Below are positions 1 through 8,264 of a DNA stretch of 64,000 nucleotides, one piece after another. Each line of letters begins with the position of its first letter. The stretch's first letter is position 1. This DNA comes from JANLUX01 sp031366005 (GTDB taxonomy: Bacteria > Bacteroidota > Bacteroidia > AKYH767-A > OLB10). A model generated the notes under the pieces. That model saw nothing but the letters and a program-made list of their open reading frames with translations. It did not search any database and was not told the origin of the DNA. Both the position numbers and the translations under genes were made by a program. Location: assembly GCA_031366005.1 (NCBI GenBank), contig JANLZB010000031.1, positions 49,059 through 113,058 of the forward strand, read 5' to 3'.

Positions 1-478
1 CAAGCAAAACATTTTCAACAAGTGTGTTAATCCGATCTGTTTCAATAATTGCCTTGCTCAATACTTCTTTTTGTTTGGTTTCTTCTAAATGATGTTTTTG
101 CAATGTTTGCAGGTTAAGTTTTACTGCAGCCAGTGGAGATTTGAACTCATGCGTTACAGATAACAGAAAGTTTTTTTGCTGGCGCGATAATTCTACTTCG
201 CGTTTAAAAGCGAGATTGGTTCTGTAAATTCCAAATAACAACAGGCTTAAAAAAACACCACCTTCTCCCAGCACCATGCTCCAGCGCTGATGTAATTTCT
301 TATCATATAATTTCTTCGCATTTGAAAGCTCCACTGGGTTTGAATGTTTTGCTTCCAGCAATTCTATTTTATAAGTATATACTTCATCATTTAAGTCAAT
401 TAATAAATAAGCCCACCAGCTGAATTGAAGCAGCACATAAAATACAAGGATGTAAAATAAAACAAGCGGACGCATCAT
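1..478 (-). CDS. Sensor histidine kinase, N-terminal part (runs off the left edge)
   Basis: Partial gene; only about the first 159 residues lie in the window. Translating the minus strand from the ATG at 478 gives a hydrophobic segment at residues 5-27, a short extracytoplasmic stretch, a second membrane segment at about 67-88, then a HisKA dimerisation domain with the H-box LLSVTHEFKSPL, whose His110 should be the phospho-acceptor. The ATPase domain would lie beyond the edge. The family autophosphorylates and passes the phosphate to a response regulator; no partner gene is next to it here. A second ATG at 475 is an equally possible start. The signal sensed cannot be told. Confidence 0.85.
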   Translation of the reverse strand, partial: MMRPLVLFYILVFYVLLQFSWWAYLLIDLNDEVYTYKIELLEAKHSNPVELSNAKKLYDKKLHQRWSMVLGEGGVFLSLLLFGIYRTNLAFKREVELSRQQKNFLLSVTHEFKSPLAAVKLNLQTLQKHHLEETKQKEVLSKAIIETDRINTLVENVLL

Positions 479-531
479 AATTTTGAATTAATTATATGGT
501 AAAGATTGTTGTTCTGACATTTATTCTGTTA

Positions 532-834
532 TCAATGCACTTTCAATTTCTCTATCATCTTATTTGAAAACGTATCAGAATAAGGTCCGTAAGCATTAAC
601 CAAAACACCTTTTATATTTTGATCAAGAGAAGAAACAGCATAAACAATGGTTTCGTCAGCCGGATCACTTTCGCCCTCGAAACGATGTACTTCGTCAATG
701 TTAAATTCCTCCGGACTTAAAGTAAAATTTTTATTGTGACAAACAACACATTCATCACCCGCTACCAGGGTATCTGTATATCCTCTTTTAATTAAATCAT
801 TTACAGCTTCGGTTACTGTGTCGTAATTTTTCAT
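532..834 (-). CDS. Small conserved Bacteroidota protein (100 aa)
   Basis: A complete 100-residue soluble protein with no signal peptide or membrane segment. It resembles a family of about 100 residues common in Bacteroidota that databases often label 'phosphoribosylpyrophosphate synthetase'. It is far too short for that enzyme and has none of its motifs, so the label should not be trusted. Visible features are a Cys pair (CVVCHNK) near residue 30 and a conserved-looking C-terminal segment (GVLVNAYGPYSD). A TAnnTTTG-like element on the minus strand at 892-885 could be its -10 type box. Function unknown. Confidence 0.7.
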   Translation of the reverse strand: MKNYDTVTEAVNDLIKRGYTDTLVAGDECVVCHNKNFTLSPEEFNIDEVHRFEGESDPADETIVYAVSSLDQNIKGVLVNAYGPYSDTFSNKMIEKLKVH

Positions 835-971
835 GATGATGATTGATTGAAATAATTATTGAATTCGTGAATAAATATATTTCTCAAAGGTATTTATCAT
901 CCCTCATATTAACGCATGCCCGTGGAAAGTTTACATCTTCAATGGATTACTTTTACAAAAAACAAATTGTC

Positions 972-1721
972 ATGGAAAAAATTAAGCTGGAAGATATTGA
1001 TACACGCGCCCCGAAAAAACTTAATAAGGATCAGGTAAAAAAGGAAACGCAAAAATTAAAATTCAAATTAGAAGAGTTGCAAAATCTCTTGTATGCTGAA
1101 GGCAAACACGCGCTGCTGATAGTTATGCAGGGAATGGATGCTTCAGGAAAAGATGGAGCTGTAAAAAATGTTTTTGATTCAGTAAATCCGATGGGTTGTC
1201 GTGTAATTTCTTTTAAGCAACCTTCCACATTGGAGTCTAAGCACGATTTTCTCTGGCGCATTCACAAAGAAGTTCCTGAAAAAGGAATGATATATGTTTT
1301 TAACCGCTCGCATTATGAGGATGTAATTGTTCAGCGTGTGCATAAATGGGTAAACGAAAAAACGATAAAGCAAAGGTTTGATCATATCAATAATTTTGAA
1401 AAGCTTTTAATTGAAAATGATACGGCTGTACTTAAATTTTATCTGCATGTTTCAAAAGATGAACAGTTGCAACGGTTAGAGGAAAGACTAAGTGACCCCA
1501 CCAAAATGTGGAAGTATAATGAGAATGATATTAAGGAACGGGAATACTGGAAAGATTACATGTATGCCTATGAAGATGCTTTTGAAAACTGTTCAGCCCA
1601 TTGCGAATGGAATATTATTCCTGCTGATCAGAACTGGTATAAGGAACACCTGATTGCAATGAAAGTGGTGGAAACACTGGAGAGTTTTAAAATGAAATTC
1701 CCCGGATTGAAAGCAAAATGA
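972..1721 (+). CDS. ppk2: Polyphosphate kinase 2 family protein
   Basis: PPK2 enzymes transfer phosphate between polyphosphate and nucleotides; many of them regenerate ADP/ATP or GTP from polyP. The 249-residue product has a Walker A loop at about residues 54-62 (GMDASGKDG), the lid/Walker B region FNRSHYEDV at about residue 115 and the usual single-domain length. The reading frame is open back to 843, but the extra 43 residues do not look like the family, so the ATG at 972 is preferred; 942 is a second option. The gene stands alone and ends at a strong hairpin shared with the convergent neighbour. Substrate class (AMP, NDP) cannot be decided by eye. Confidence 0.93.
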   Translation: MEKIKLEDIDTRAPKKLNKDQVKKETQKLKFKLEELQNLLYAEGKHALLIVMQGMDASGKDGAVKNVFDSVNPMGCRVISFKQPSTLESKHDFLWRIHKEVPEKGMIYVFNRSHYEDVIVQRVHKWVNEKTIKQRFDHINNFEKLLIENDTAVLKFYLHVSKDEQLQRLEERLSDPTKMWKYNENDIKEREYWKDYMYAYEDAFENCSAHCEWNIIPADQNWYKEHLIAMKVVETLESFKMKFPGLKAK

Positions 1722-1722
1722 A

Positions 1723-1747
1723 AAAGGCTGCATAAACCGCAGCCTTT
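1723..1747. terminator. Bidirectional terminator between convergent genes
   Basis: A perfect 9-bp stem (AAAGGCTGC / GCAGCCTTT) with a 7-nt loop starts two bases after the ppk2 stop codon. A-rich and T-rich flanks let it act for both ppk2 and the facing PKD-repeat gene. Confidence 0.85.
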
Positions 1748-1768
1748 CCATTTTCGGATTAATATTTT

Positions 1769-3175
1769 TTATTTCACAATCATCAGCTTACCACTTACAA
1801 GTGAATTGTTTTCATCCGTTATACGATAAAAATAAATTCCGGGAGCATATTCTGTATTATTCAATTCAAAATCACCGTTGGTTAACCTGTTTTTTTCAAT
1901 AACTAATTTTCCCGTGTTGTCATACAATTTAAAGTTCATAGCAGAAGTAGCGTTTTCAATATGTATAGTTGCTTTATCAGCAGCCGGGTTCGGATAAACT
2001 GTTACAGATAAATTATCCGTATTTCCTTCTGCAAGTTTTTCTGCATTCAATGATTGTAAAGGAGCCATAGCAAAACTCGCATTTAAGGTTTTGCATATAG
2101 TATTAGAGCAATGATGAATAGTGTCAAACATTGTGACGCAAACCTGATAAGTTCCTGCAGCCATATAATGATGAAAAGGGTTTGTTAGATAAGAAGTAGT
2201 TGCATCTCCAAAATGCCACATATATCCTGTTGCATTAGGTGATGATAAATTAGTAAAGCCATAAGTAAATGGTGATGATAGATGATGATAACTGAAATTA
2301 GCATTACAGCCGGGAGGATTATTATTCGCGATATGAATGCTGTCGCAATGGGTAGTGGTACAAAATACATTGCCTGTTGTTGATGACATTACTGTAACTG
2401 TTAAACATACCTGGTAATGGCCCGGTGCATATAAGTGAGTAGGATTAGGATTTGTGGATGTACCTCCATCACCAAAGGTCCATGCATAAATAGTTCCTGC
2501 AGGATTGGTTGTACTTGTAAAATGTTCGCCAGCAGAAGTTGACTGGTGAGTAAAATGAGCGTTGCAGTTAACCGCAACGGGTCCTACATGTACGCTGTCG
2601 CAAAATGTTGAAGTACACAGTACCGCTCCGTTTAATGAAACCAATGTAACAGATAAACAAGCCAGATAATTTCCTGGTGCATACAGATGATGAGGATTGG
2701 GATTTATAGATGAACCGCCATCTCCAAACGTCCATGAGTAAGTAGTGCCTGCAGGGTTTACAGCATTTGTAAACTGTACTCCGTTGATGCTGTTAATATG
2801 CGTGAAATGAGCATTGCAATTTACTGTAGTTGGCCCCACATGAATACTGTCACAAAAAGTGGCTGTGCAAAGAATAATTCCGTTGGAGGATGGAACCGTC
2901 ACCACCAGGCAAGCCAGGTAATTACCTGGTGAATATGTATGAACAGGATTAGGATCAGTGGAAGTTCCTCCGTCACCAAACGACCAGGCGTAAGTAGTAA
3001 GAGCAGATGCATTAGGTGAACTGATAAAATGAACACCATTAACAGAACCTGAAGGCTGATGGGTGAAGTGTGCATTGCAAAGCTGCTGTGACATGGCTGT
3101 GTTGCCCATAATAAAACAGAAGAACGCAAGTGCAGTAAATTTTTTAATCAACGAGCTTGTAATTTGAGTTTGCAT
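1769..3175 (-). CDS. Secreted PKD-repeat protein with T9SS type A sorting domain
   Basis: A 468-residue exported protein. Residues 1-30 are a signal peptide ending near AMSQQ. Four PKD-like beta-sandwich repeats follow (about 33-115, 119-198, 202-285, 290-370), each starting with CNAHFTH or CNANFSY and holding the PKD core W.FGDG or WHFGDA. After a linker comes a type A C-terminal sorting domain at about 392-468 (VYPNPAADKATIHIEN ... GKLMIVK), the signal for the type IX secretion system, after which the protein is usually anchored on the outer membrane or released. The first three repeats are very similar, suggesting internal duplication. There is no catalytic domain, so an adhesin or structural surface role is likely. 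The gene is monocistronic and convergent with ppk2. Confidence 0.9.
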   Translation of the reverse strand: MQTQITSSLIKKFTALAFFCFIMGNTAMSQQLCNAHFTHQPSGSVNGVHFISSPNASALTTYAWSFGDGGTSTDPNPVHTYSPGNYLACLVVTVPSSNGIILCTATFCDSIHVGPTTVNCNAHFTHINSINGVQFTNAVNPAGTTYSWTFGDGGSSINPNPHHLYAPGNYLACLSVTLVSLNGAVLCTSTFCDSVHVGPVAVNCNAHFTHQSTSAGEHFTSTTNPAGTIYAWTFGDGGTSTNPNPTHLYAPGHYQVCLTVTVMSSTTGNVFCTTTHCDSIHIANNNPPGCNANFSYHHLSSPFTYGFTNLSSPNATGYMWHFGDATTSYLTNPFHHYMAAGTYQVCVTMFDTIHHCSNTICKTLNASFAMAPLQSLNAEKLAEGNTDNLSVTVYPNPAADKATIHIENATSAMNFKLYDNTGKLVIEKNRLTNGDFELNNTEYAPGIYFYRITDENNSLVSGKLMIVK

Positions 3176-3319
3176 TTTATTTGTTTTTTAAGTTAATGTT
3201 TAGCTTAGATTTATTATCCGGTTTGATTCCGGATAAACTATTTGGTTTAATCCGGTAAAAAAATTATGCATGTCCGGTGAAATTTTTAAAACAATTCCCG
3301 GTTGAAAACCTTCCTGATT

Positions 3320-3353
3320 TTTGAGATTCATTTATAACAGTCATTTATATTTG
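3320..3353 (+). promoter_or_regulatory. Bacteroidota-type promoter of the beta-barrel gene
   Basis: TTTG at 3320-3323 and a perfect TAnnTTTG box (TATATTTG) at 3346-3353, separated by 22 bp. The predicted transcript start is near 3360, leaving a leader of about 40 nt before the ATG at 3399. Confidence 0.7.
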
Positions 3354-3398
3354 CACAGTCAATTTATACTGATAAAACTACTAAAAAAAATAAATAAA

Positions 3399-4037
3399 AT
3401 GAAAAACAAATTATCGCTGACATTCAGTAAATTTTTACTTGTTGTATTAGCCACCACTGCTGTTATCACCACACAAAGCTTTGCACAAGGTGGCGAAGCA
3501 CCATTTGTAAAAGGATCAAATACAATTGGAATATCCATAGGTGCAGGAGTAGACTATGGCTATGGAACGCATTTTGGCGGACATTATAGCAATCATCCCG
3601 CAATAGCGTTTTCTTATGACCACGGGCTTATTAATGATGTAGGACCAGGAACAATTGGAATTGGGGGGGTTATTGGATTCAAATCCGCAAGTTATAAATA
3701 TAACTATTACTATTCTGCAAACGGAATTAACGGTAATTATAAAGACACTTATACCAATTTTATAATAGGTGTAAGAGGAACTTATCACCTTACACTTTTA
3801 AAAGACAAGAATAATAAGTTTGATCCTTACGGTGGAGTTACCCTCGGTTTCAGAATATTTGATCATCATTACGATAACCCTTACTACAATTCAAGCCTCG
3901 ATAATTATAATAGTGTTTATCCTATCGCGGGGCTTTTTGTTGGCGCTAAATATAATTTCGTTCCGAATTTTGGTGCTTTTGCAGAGTTAGGATACGATAT
4001 ATCATTAGTAAGAGTTGGAATAAACTTTAATTTTTAA
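3399..4037 (+). CDS. Outer-membrane beta-barrel protein (porin-like)
   Basis: A 212-residue protein with a signal peptide (about 1-30, cleaved after SFAQ) followed by alternating, Gly/Tyr/Asn-rich amphipathic strands typical of a small outer-membrane barrel, and a C-terminal aromatic residue (NFNF). The ATG at 3399 is chosen over the upstream in-frame start at 3321 because it begins exactly with the signal peptide and lies downstream of the promoter at 3320-3353; a start at 3321 would fall inside the promoter. Ligand or function cannot be inferred. Confidence 0.8.
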   Translation: MKNKLSLTFSKFLLVVLATTAVITTQSFAQGGEAPFVKGSNTIGISIGAGVDYGYGTHFGGHYSNHPAIAFSYDHGLINDVGPGTIGIGGVIGFKSASYKYNYYYSANGINGNYKDTYTNFIIGVRGTYHLTLLKDKNNKFDPYGGVTLGFRIFDHHYDNPYYNSSLDNYNSVYPIAGLFVGAKYNFVPNFGAFAELGYDISLVRVGINFNF

Positions 4038-4057
4038 TTTTTTATACGTTCTTATTT

Positions 4058-4136
4058 CGTCATTGCGAGTCCCGATAGTTATCGGGACGAGGCAATCTGC
4101 CGCTATGAAACAGATTGCTTCGTTCCCCGCAAAGAC
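4058..4136. repeat. Palindromic intergenic repeat, 'cgtcattgcgag' family
   Basis: An imperfect inverted repeat with arms starting CGTCATTGCGAG and ending CGCAAAGACG, with an inner CAATCTG / CAGATTG pair. It contains a nested palindrome CCCGATAGTTATCGGG. A near-perfect relative lies at 22039-22104. It sits between the barrel gene and the convergent yqeY and may also act as a terminator. Confidence 0.8.
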
Positions 4137-4145
4137 GTTAAGATG

Positions 4146-4592
4146 TTAAACTAATAATTGCTTCACCATAGCAGCCACCATTTTATTATCTGCCTTACCG
4201 GCTAATTGTTTGGTAACAACACCCATCACCTTACCCAAATCAGCAGCGGAGGTTGCACCTGTTTGTTGAATAGCTGCTTGCACTGCTGCTTTGACTTCTT
4301 CTTCACTCATCATCTGCGGCAGAAACTTTTCTATAACATTAAGTTCATCCTGCTCTCCCTTAGCCAAATCCGCACGGCCTTGCTGCTGGTAAATTTCCAG
4401 TGACTCTTTGCGTTGCTTCACTAATTTCTGCAACAGTTTTATTTCATCTTCTTCTTTCATCTCCTCACTTCCGCCACTTGTTTTGGCAAGCAGTATCGCT
4501 GATTTGATTGCACGTAATGCACGCAATCCTGCTTCATCTTTTGCAAGCATAGCAGCTTTAAGGTCGGTCATTATTTTTGTTTCGAGTGACAT
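4146..4592 (-). CDS. yqeY: GatB/YqeY domain-containing protein
   Basis: A 148-residue, fully alpha-helical protein of normal YqeY length. It starts with a helix typical of the family (LETKIMTDLKAAMLAKD) and ends in the small domain shared with the C-terminus of GatB (EKFLPQMMSEEEV ... DLGKVMGVV ... ADNKMVAAMVKQLL). YqeY proteins are thought to interact with tRNA or aminoacyl-tRNA, but no firm role is established. No operon partner is evident; the next minus-strand gene downstream of it is over 900 bp away. Confidence 0.9.
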   Translation of the reverse strand: MSLETKIMTDLKAAMLAKDEAGLRALRAIKSAILLAKTSGGSEEMKEEDEIKLLQKLVKQRKESLEIYQQQGRADLAKGEQDELNVIEKFLPQMMSEEEVKAAVQAAIQQTGATSAADLGKVMGVVTKQLAGKADNKMVAAMVKQLLV

Positions 4593-4652
4593 AGAGAAGA
4601 TGTTTAAAGTTTAATGTTTAAAGTTGCCTTGAATAAAGAGACGTGAAATTTT

Positions 4653-4913
4653 TTACTTGTAAATTTGTTTACGATGGTCAATATCCACCACCTCGACAAT
4701 CAGTTTTTTATCAAAAATTGAATATACAATTCTGTAAACACCCACTCTCACCCTGTATTCATTTTCACGGTTCGCCAATTTCTCAGCGCCAAAAGGTCTT
4801 GGGTTCAAAGAAAGTGAATCAATTTTTTTAATTATTCTTTCTTTATAAAGATGTGGAATGGTATTTAATTGTTTCGCAGCAGATTTAACAATTACAATCT
4901 GGTAGCCAATCAC
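4653..4913 (-). CDS. RelE/ParE-type toxin
   Basis: An 86-residue basic protein of the RelE/ParE fold: N-terminal strand IVIVKSAAKQL, two helices, then the beta-hairpin core ENEYRVRVGVYRIVYSI and a terminal strand (VEVVDIDHRKQIYK). Family members cleave ribosome-bound mRNA or inhibit gyrase; HRKQIYK at the end favours the RelE side. The start is GTG at 4913, overlapping the antitoxin stop codon as GTGA, so translation is coupled to the upstream antitoxin. Confidence 0.88.
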   Translation of the reverse strand: MIGYQIVIVKSAAKQLNTIPHLYKERIIKKIDSLSLNPRPFGAEKLANRENEYRVRVGVYRIVYSIFDKKLIVEVVDIDHRKQIYK

Positions 4914-5089
4914 TTTTTTTTGTGGATTTTCTTTTTAACATCCTCCCACGCAAGACGGGGCTCTTTTTTTCTTTGCTCAACAATCATTGCATCGTAATAA
5001 TCTTCCCAAAGCTTCCTGTGTTTTCTAAGGTCAATTTGCACCGCTATTCTTCTGCCTTTTTCGTCCGTAATATAATTTACTCCAGTCAT
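4910..5089 (-). CDS. Small type II antitoxin partner of the RelE-like toxin (59 aa)
   Basis: A 59-residue reading frame from the ATG at 5089, directly upstream of and overlapping the toxin by 4 nt. The protein starts MTGVNYITDEKGRRIAVQID, a short beta strand of the kind seen in Phd/RelB-like antitoxins, followed by a charged helix (KLWEDYYDAMIVEQRKK) and a Lys-rich tail. Assignment rests on position, size and overlap rather than a strong family match. Two minus-strand TAnnTTTG boxes at 5114-5107 and 5151-5144 could drive the pair. Confidence 0.8.
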   Translation of the reverse strand: MTGVNYITDEKGRRIAVQIDLRKHRKLWEDYYDAMIVEQRKKEPRLAWEDVKKKIHKKK

Positions 5090-5319
5090 TGTATTTATTT
5101 ATTAATCAAAATTACAAAGGAATATCTTTAAAGTTTTAAGAAACAAATATAAATCGAAGCATTTATTTAATTCCGGTTTATTTGCTCATCCCCACAATCA
5201 CAAACAATTGCATTGCCACAATTAAGCGCTGGTATTTACAATTGTGTGATTAATTCTGTTAATGGAAACAACCATCAAAAATTGATAGTTACAGAAAAAG
5301 AAAATTAAAAATCGTTTTT

Positions 5320-7980
5320 CTATTTCACCGCCTCATTCACATTCGGAATATCTTCTGCGCTCATGGTGAATTTATCTTCCTCTTCTTTATAACGCATGAT
5401 CTGGTCTAAAGCATCTGGCACCACATCACTGCATATTACAATAAAGGAACCTTTCTTGGCATTTTGAAATGCGTAATCAATTGCTTCCGGTTCGCTTTGA
5501 ATTACAGTCACTTTTTTATTTGGATCAATGGTATGAATTCCCTGTAACATGAGTTCAATAATTTCCTGTTCGCTTCGTCCGCGCAGGTTGCGATCCTGGC
5601 GCACAATAATTTCATCAAACATTTTTGCTGCTAAAGTTCCAAGAGCAATGATGTCCTCATCACGCCTGTCGCCCACACCTGCTATAATTCCGATTTTTGG
5701 TTTTGCTTCAATGCGTTCGAGGAAACGTGCTATTGCCTGGAAGCCTGCTGGATTGTGCGCATAATCAACAAGCAAAGTGAACTTTTTAAATTCAAACATG
5801 TTCATTCTACCAGGTGTTTGAACAGGAGAAGGAATAAATGTTTCTAATGCTAAACGAATATCCTCCATATCAAAATTGCGAATGAATGCAGCTAACACTG
5901 CTGGTAAAATATTCTGGACCATAAACACCGCCTTACCACGGAATGTGAGCGGTATGTTTACAATCTTATCCACCCGAATTTTCCAGTTGCCTTTGCAGAT
6001 AGTGATGTAGCCATTCTCTGCAATGGCAGCTAAACCGCCACCTGTGCAATGCCTTTTAATCAAAGGATTATTTTCATCCATACTGAAATAAGCCACTTTG
6101 CTTCGAAGGTCTTTGCTCATTTTAGAAACCAGTTCATCATCTGCATTTAAAATTGCATAACCGTTAGGCTGAACACTTTCAGGCACAACTGCTTTTACAC
6201 GTGCCATTTCTTCAATGGTGTTAATGTCGCGTAAGCCTAAATGATCAGCAGCCACATTGGTAACAATTCCAATATCACAAGTTCCAAATCCTAAACCGGC
6301 ACGCAGTATTCCACCTCTTGCACATTCAAGCACTGCAAAGTCAACCGTAGGATCTTTCAAAACAAATTCGGCACTTTGTGGTCCGGTGCAATCTCCGCGT
6401 TGCATCATGATGTTATTGATATAAATTCCATCAGTGGTTGTAAATCCAACTTTATATCCGGCAGTTTTTGCAATGTGAGCAATTAAACGCGTGGTTGTTG
6501 TTTTTCCATTTGTACCTGACACAGCAATGATGGGTATGCGTGATGATTTACCTGCAGGAAACAGCATATCAATAACGGGTTCTGCCACATTACGTGGTAA
6601 TCCGTCAGTGGGAGCGAGGTGCATTCTAAAACCCGGTGCTGCATTTACTTCAAGCACTGCACCTCCTGTTTCGCTTAACGGTTTACTTAAATCATCTGTC
6701 ATAATATCAATACCACAAATATCCAAACCGATGATTCGAGCAATGCGTTCGCACATAAATACATTGTGGGGATGCACAAGATCGGTTACGTCAGCAGCAG
6801 TTCCTCCTGTACTGATATTAGCAGTTGATTTTAAATAAAGAATTTCTCCTTTCTTCAAAACACTTTCGAGCGTCAAACTTTTCTCTTGTAAAATGCTCAT
6901 AGTATTGTCGTCCACTTTTATAGAGGTAAGTACTTTCTCATGACCGTATCCTCTTCGTGGATCTTTATTTACTTCATCAACCAATTGCTGTACGGTTGAT
7001 TTTCCATCTCCTGTTATCATTGCAGGTGTACGTTTGGCAGCACATGTAAATTTATAGTTGATCACCAGTATCCGATGATCAAAACCTGTGATGTATTTTT
7101 CACAAATAACAGCTTTGGAAATTTTCTTCGCAAATGCCAATGCGATCAAAGCATCTTCCCAGTTCCGGATGTTAATGGTTGCTCCGCGTCCGTGGTTACC
7201 ATTGATTGGTTTCATCACCAACGGATAATTGATGGAGTCAATAGCAGCCTGCAATTCTTCCTCATCATAAATTATTCTTCCACGCGGCACAGGAATATTC
7301 GCAGCTTCCAGCAGATTTTTTGTGTCTTCTTTATCACATGCAATTTCTACAGCAATGCTTCCTGTGTTACTGGTGATAGTTGCCTGTATACGTTTTTGAT
7401 TTACTCCATAACCAAGCATCACCAGCGAACGCTTGTTCAACCGTATCCATGGTATGCCACGTGCTTCAGCTTCTTCCACAATAGATCCGGTGCTGGGGCC
7501 AAGGCGTTCTTCTTCGCGTATCTCACGCATTTTCTGAATGTCTTCTTCTAAGTTGTATTCCTTATTATCAACCAAAGCCTGAACAATTTTTACCGAAGCA
7601 CGACCTGCATAAATCCCCACTTTTTCCTCCATATAACTGAACACTACATTATACACACCGTGTTCTCCGGTTCCGCGTGTGCGTCCGAAACCGGTATCCA
7701 TGCCTGCAAGTGTTTGTATCTCCAATGCAATATGTTCAGCTACATGGCCCATCCATGTTCCTTCTTTCACACGTTTAAAAAATCCTCCCGGATGTCCTTC
7801 TGAACATTCGTGCTCATATAAAGTAGGAAACATTTTTTCCAACCGTTCTGAAAAACCATCCACTTTATTTGTGGGAAAATCTTCCATTTCTTCTAAATCT
7901 AATTTCATTACAATAAGCTTGTGCCTTCTGATTGACCAGTAGTTAGGTCCTCTCATTGCACGGATGTCGCGGATTCTCAT
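5320..7980 (-). CDS. cphA: Cyanophycin synthetase
   Basis: CphA polymerises aspartate and arginine into the nitrogen-storage polymer cyanophycin using ATP. The 886-residue product has the full three-part architecture: the CphA N-terminal domain (about 1-200, starting MRIRDIRAMRGPNYWS), an ATP-grasp domain (about 220-480, with PLVMKPINGNHGRGATI and EVNAAPGFRMH) and a Mur-ligase-like domain with its P-loop at about residue 490 (VSGTNGKTTTTRL) and the LVDYAHNP motif. Its length matches known CphA1 enzymes. It is divergent from cyanophycinase, with a heptamer palindrome in the shared control region, so both ends of the pathway sit together. Confidence 0.96.
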   Translation of the reverse strand: MRIRDIRAMRGPNYWSIRRHKLIVMKLDLEEMEDFPTNKVDGFSERLEKMFPTLYEHECSEGHPGGFFKRVKEGTWMGHVAEHIALEIQTLAGMDTGFGRTRGTGEHGVYNVVFSYMEEKVGIYAGRASVKIVQALVDNKEYNLEEDIQKMREIREEERLGPSTGSIVEEAEARGIPWIRLNKRSLVMLGYGVNQKRIQATITSNTGSIAVEIACDKEDTKNLLEAANIPVPRGRIIYDEEELQAAIDSINYPLVMKPINGNHGRGATINIRNWEDALIALAFAKKISKAVICEKYITGFDHRILVINYKFTCAAKRTPAMITGDGKSTVQQLVDEVNKDPRRGYGHEKVLTSIKVDDNTMSILQEKSLTLESVLKKGEILYLKSTANISTGGTAADVTDLVHPHNVFMCERIARIIGLDICGIDIMTDDLSKPLSETGGAVLEVNAAPGFRMHLAPTDGLPRNVAEPVIDMLFPAGKSSRIPIIAVSGTNGKTTTTRLIAHIAKTAGYKVGFTTTDGIYINNIMMQRGDCTGPQSAEFVLKDPTVDFAVLECARGGILRAGLGFGTCDIGIVTNVAADHLGLRDINTIEEMARVKAVVPESVQPNGYAILNADDELVSKMSKDLRSKVAYFSMDENNPLIKRHCTGGGLAAIAENGYITICKGNWKIRVDKIVNIPLTFRGKAVFMVQNILPAVLAAFIRNFDMEDIRLALETFIPSPVQTPGRMNMFEFKKFTLLVDYAHNPAGFQAIARFLERIEAKPKIGIIAGVGDRRDEDIIALGTLAAKMFDEIIVRQDRNLRGRSEQEIIELMLQGIHTIDPNKKVTVIQSEPEAIDYAFQNAKKGSFIVICSDVVPDALDQIMRYKEEEDKFTMSAEDIPNVNEAVK

Positions 7981-8000
7981 GTTCAGTTTTAGAAATTTAG

Positions 8001-8109
8001 TTTGTAGTTTATTGTTTACTGTTTACGGTTTATAGTTTCCAGTTATCAGACGTGAGCAACTGAAATTAAACTGTAACCATTCATGCGAGACAACCGTAAA
8101 CCGTAAACA
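8001..8109. repeat. GTTTAC-heptamer palindrome between cphA and cphB
   Basis: The left arm is a tandem of GTTTACT/GTTTACG/GTTTATA units. The middle contains CGTGAGCAACTG, and the right arm is the inverted unit (CCGTAAACCGTAAAC). It belongs to the same family as the elements at 17026, 51731 and 58580, which share the CGTGCGT.AGCAACTG core. Confidence 0.75.
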
Positions 8110-8264
8110 TTATGATGTTAATAATTTAGAATGAGTGATGTTAATGATCGCTGAAAATAGAAATAGTTTAGTATTCTACAAAATTTGCAGGGTTAGCTGG
8201 CTCATTATCATTGATGCGAATAAAAACAAAGCCATAACTTTGCCCTAATATTTGAAACACAGGA

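Noticed and set aside
7075..7551. Long plus-strand frame of 158 residues inside cphA
   Set aside because: It lies opposite the conserved ATP-grasp part of cphA and has no coding character of its own; an antisense shadow.
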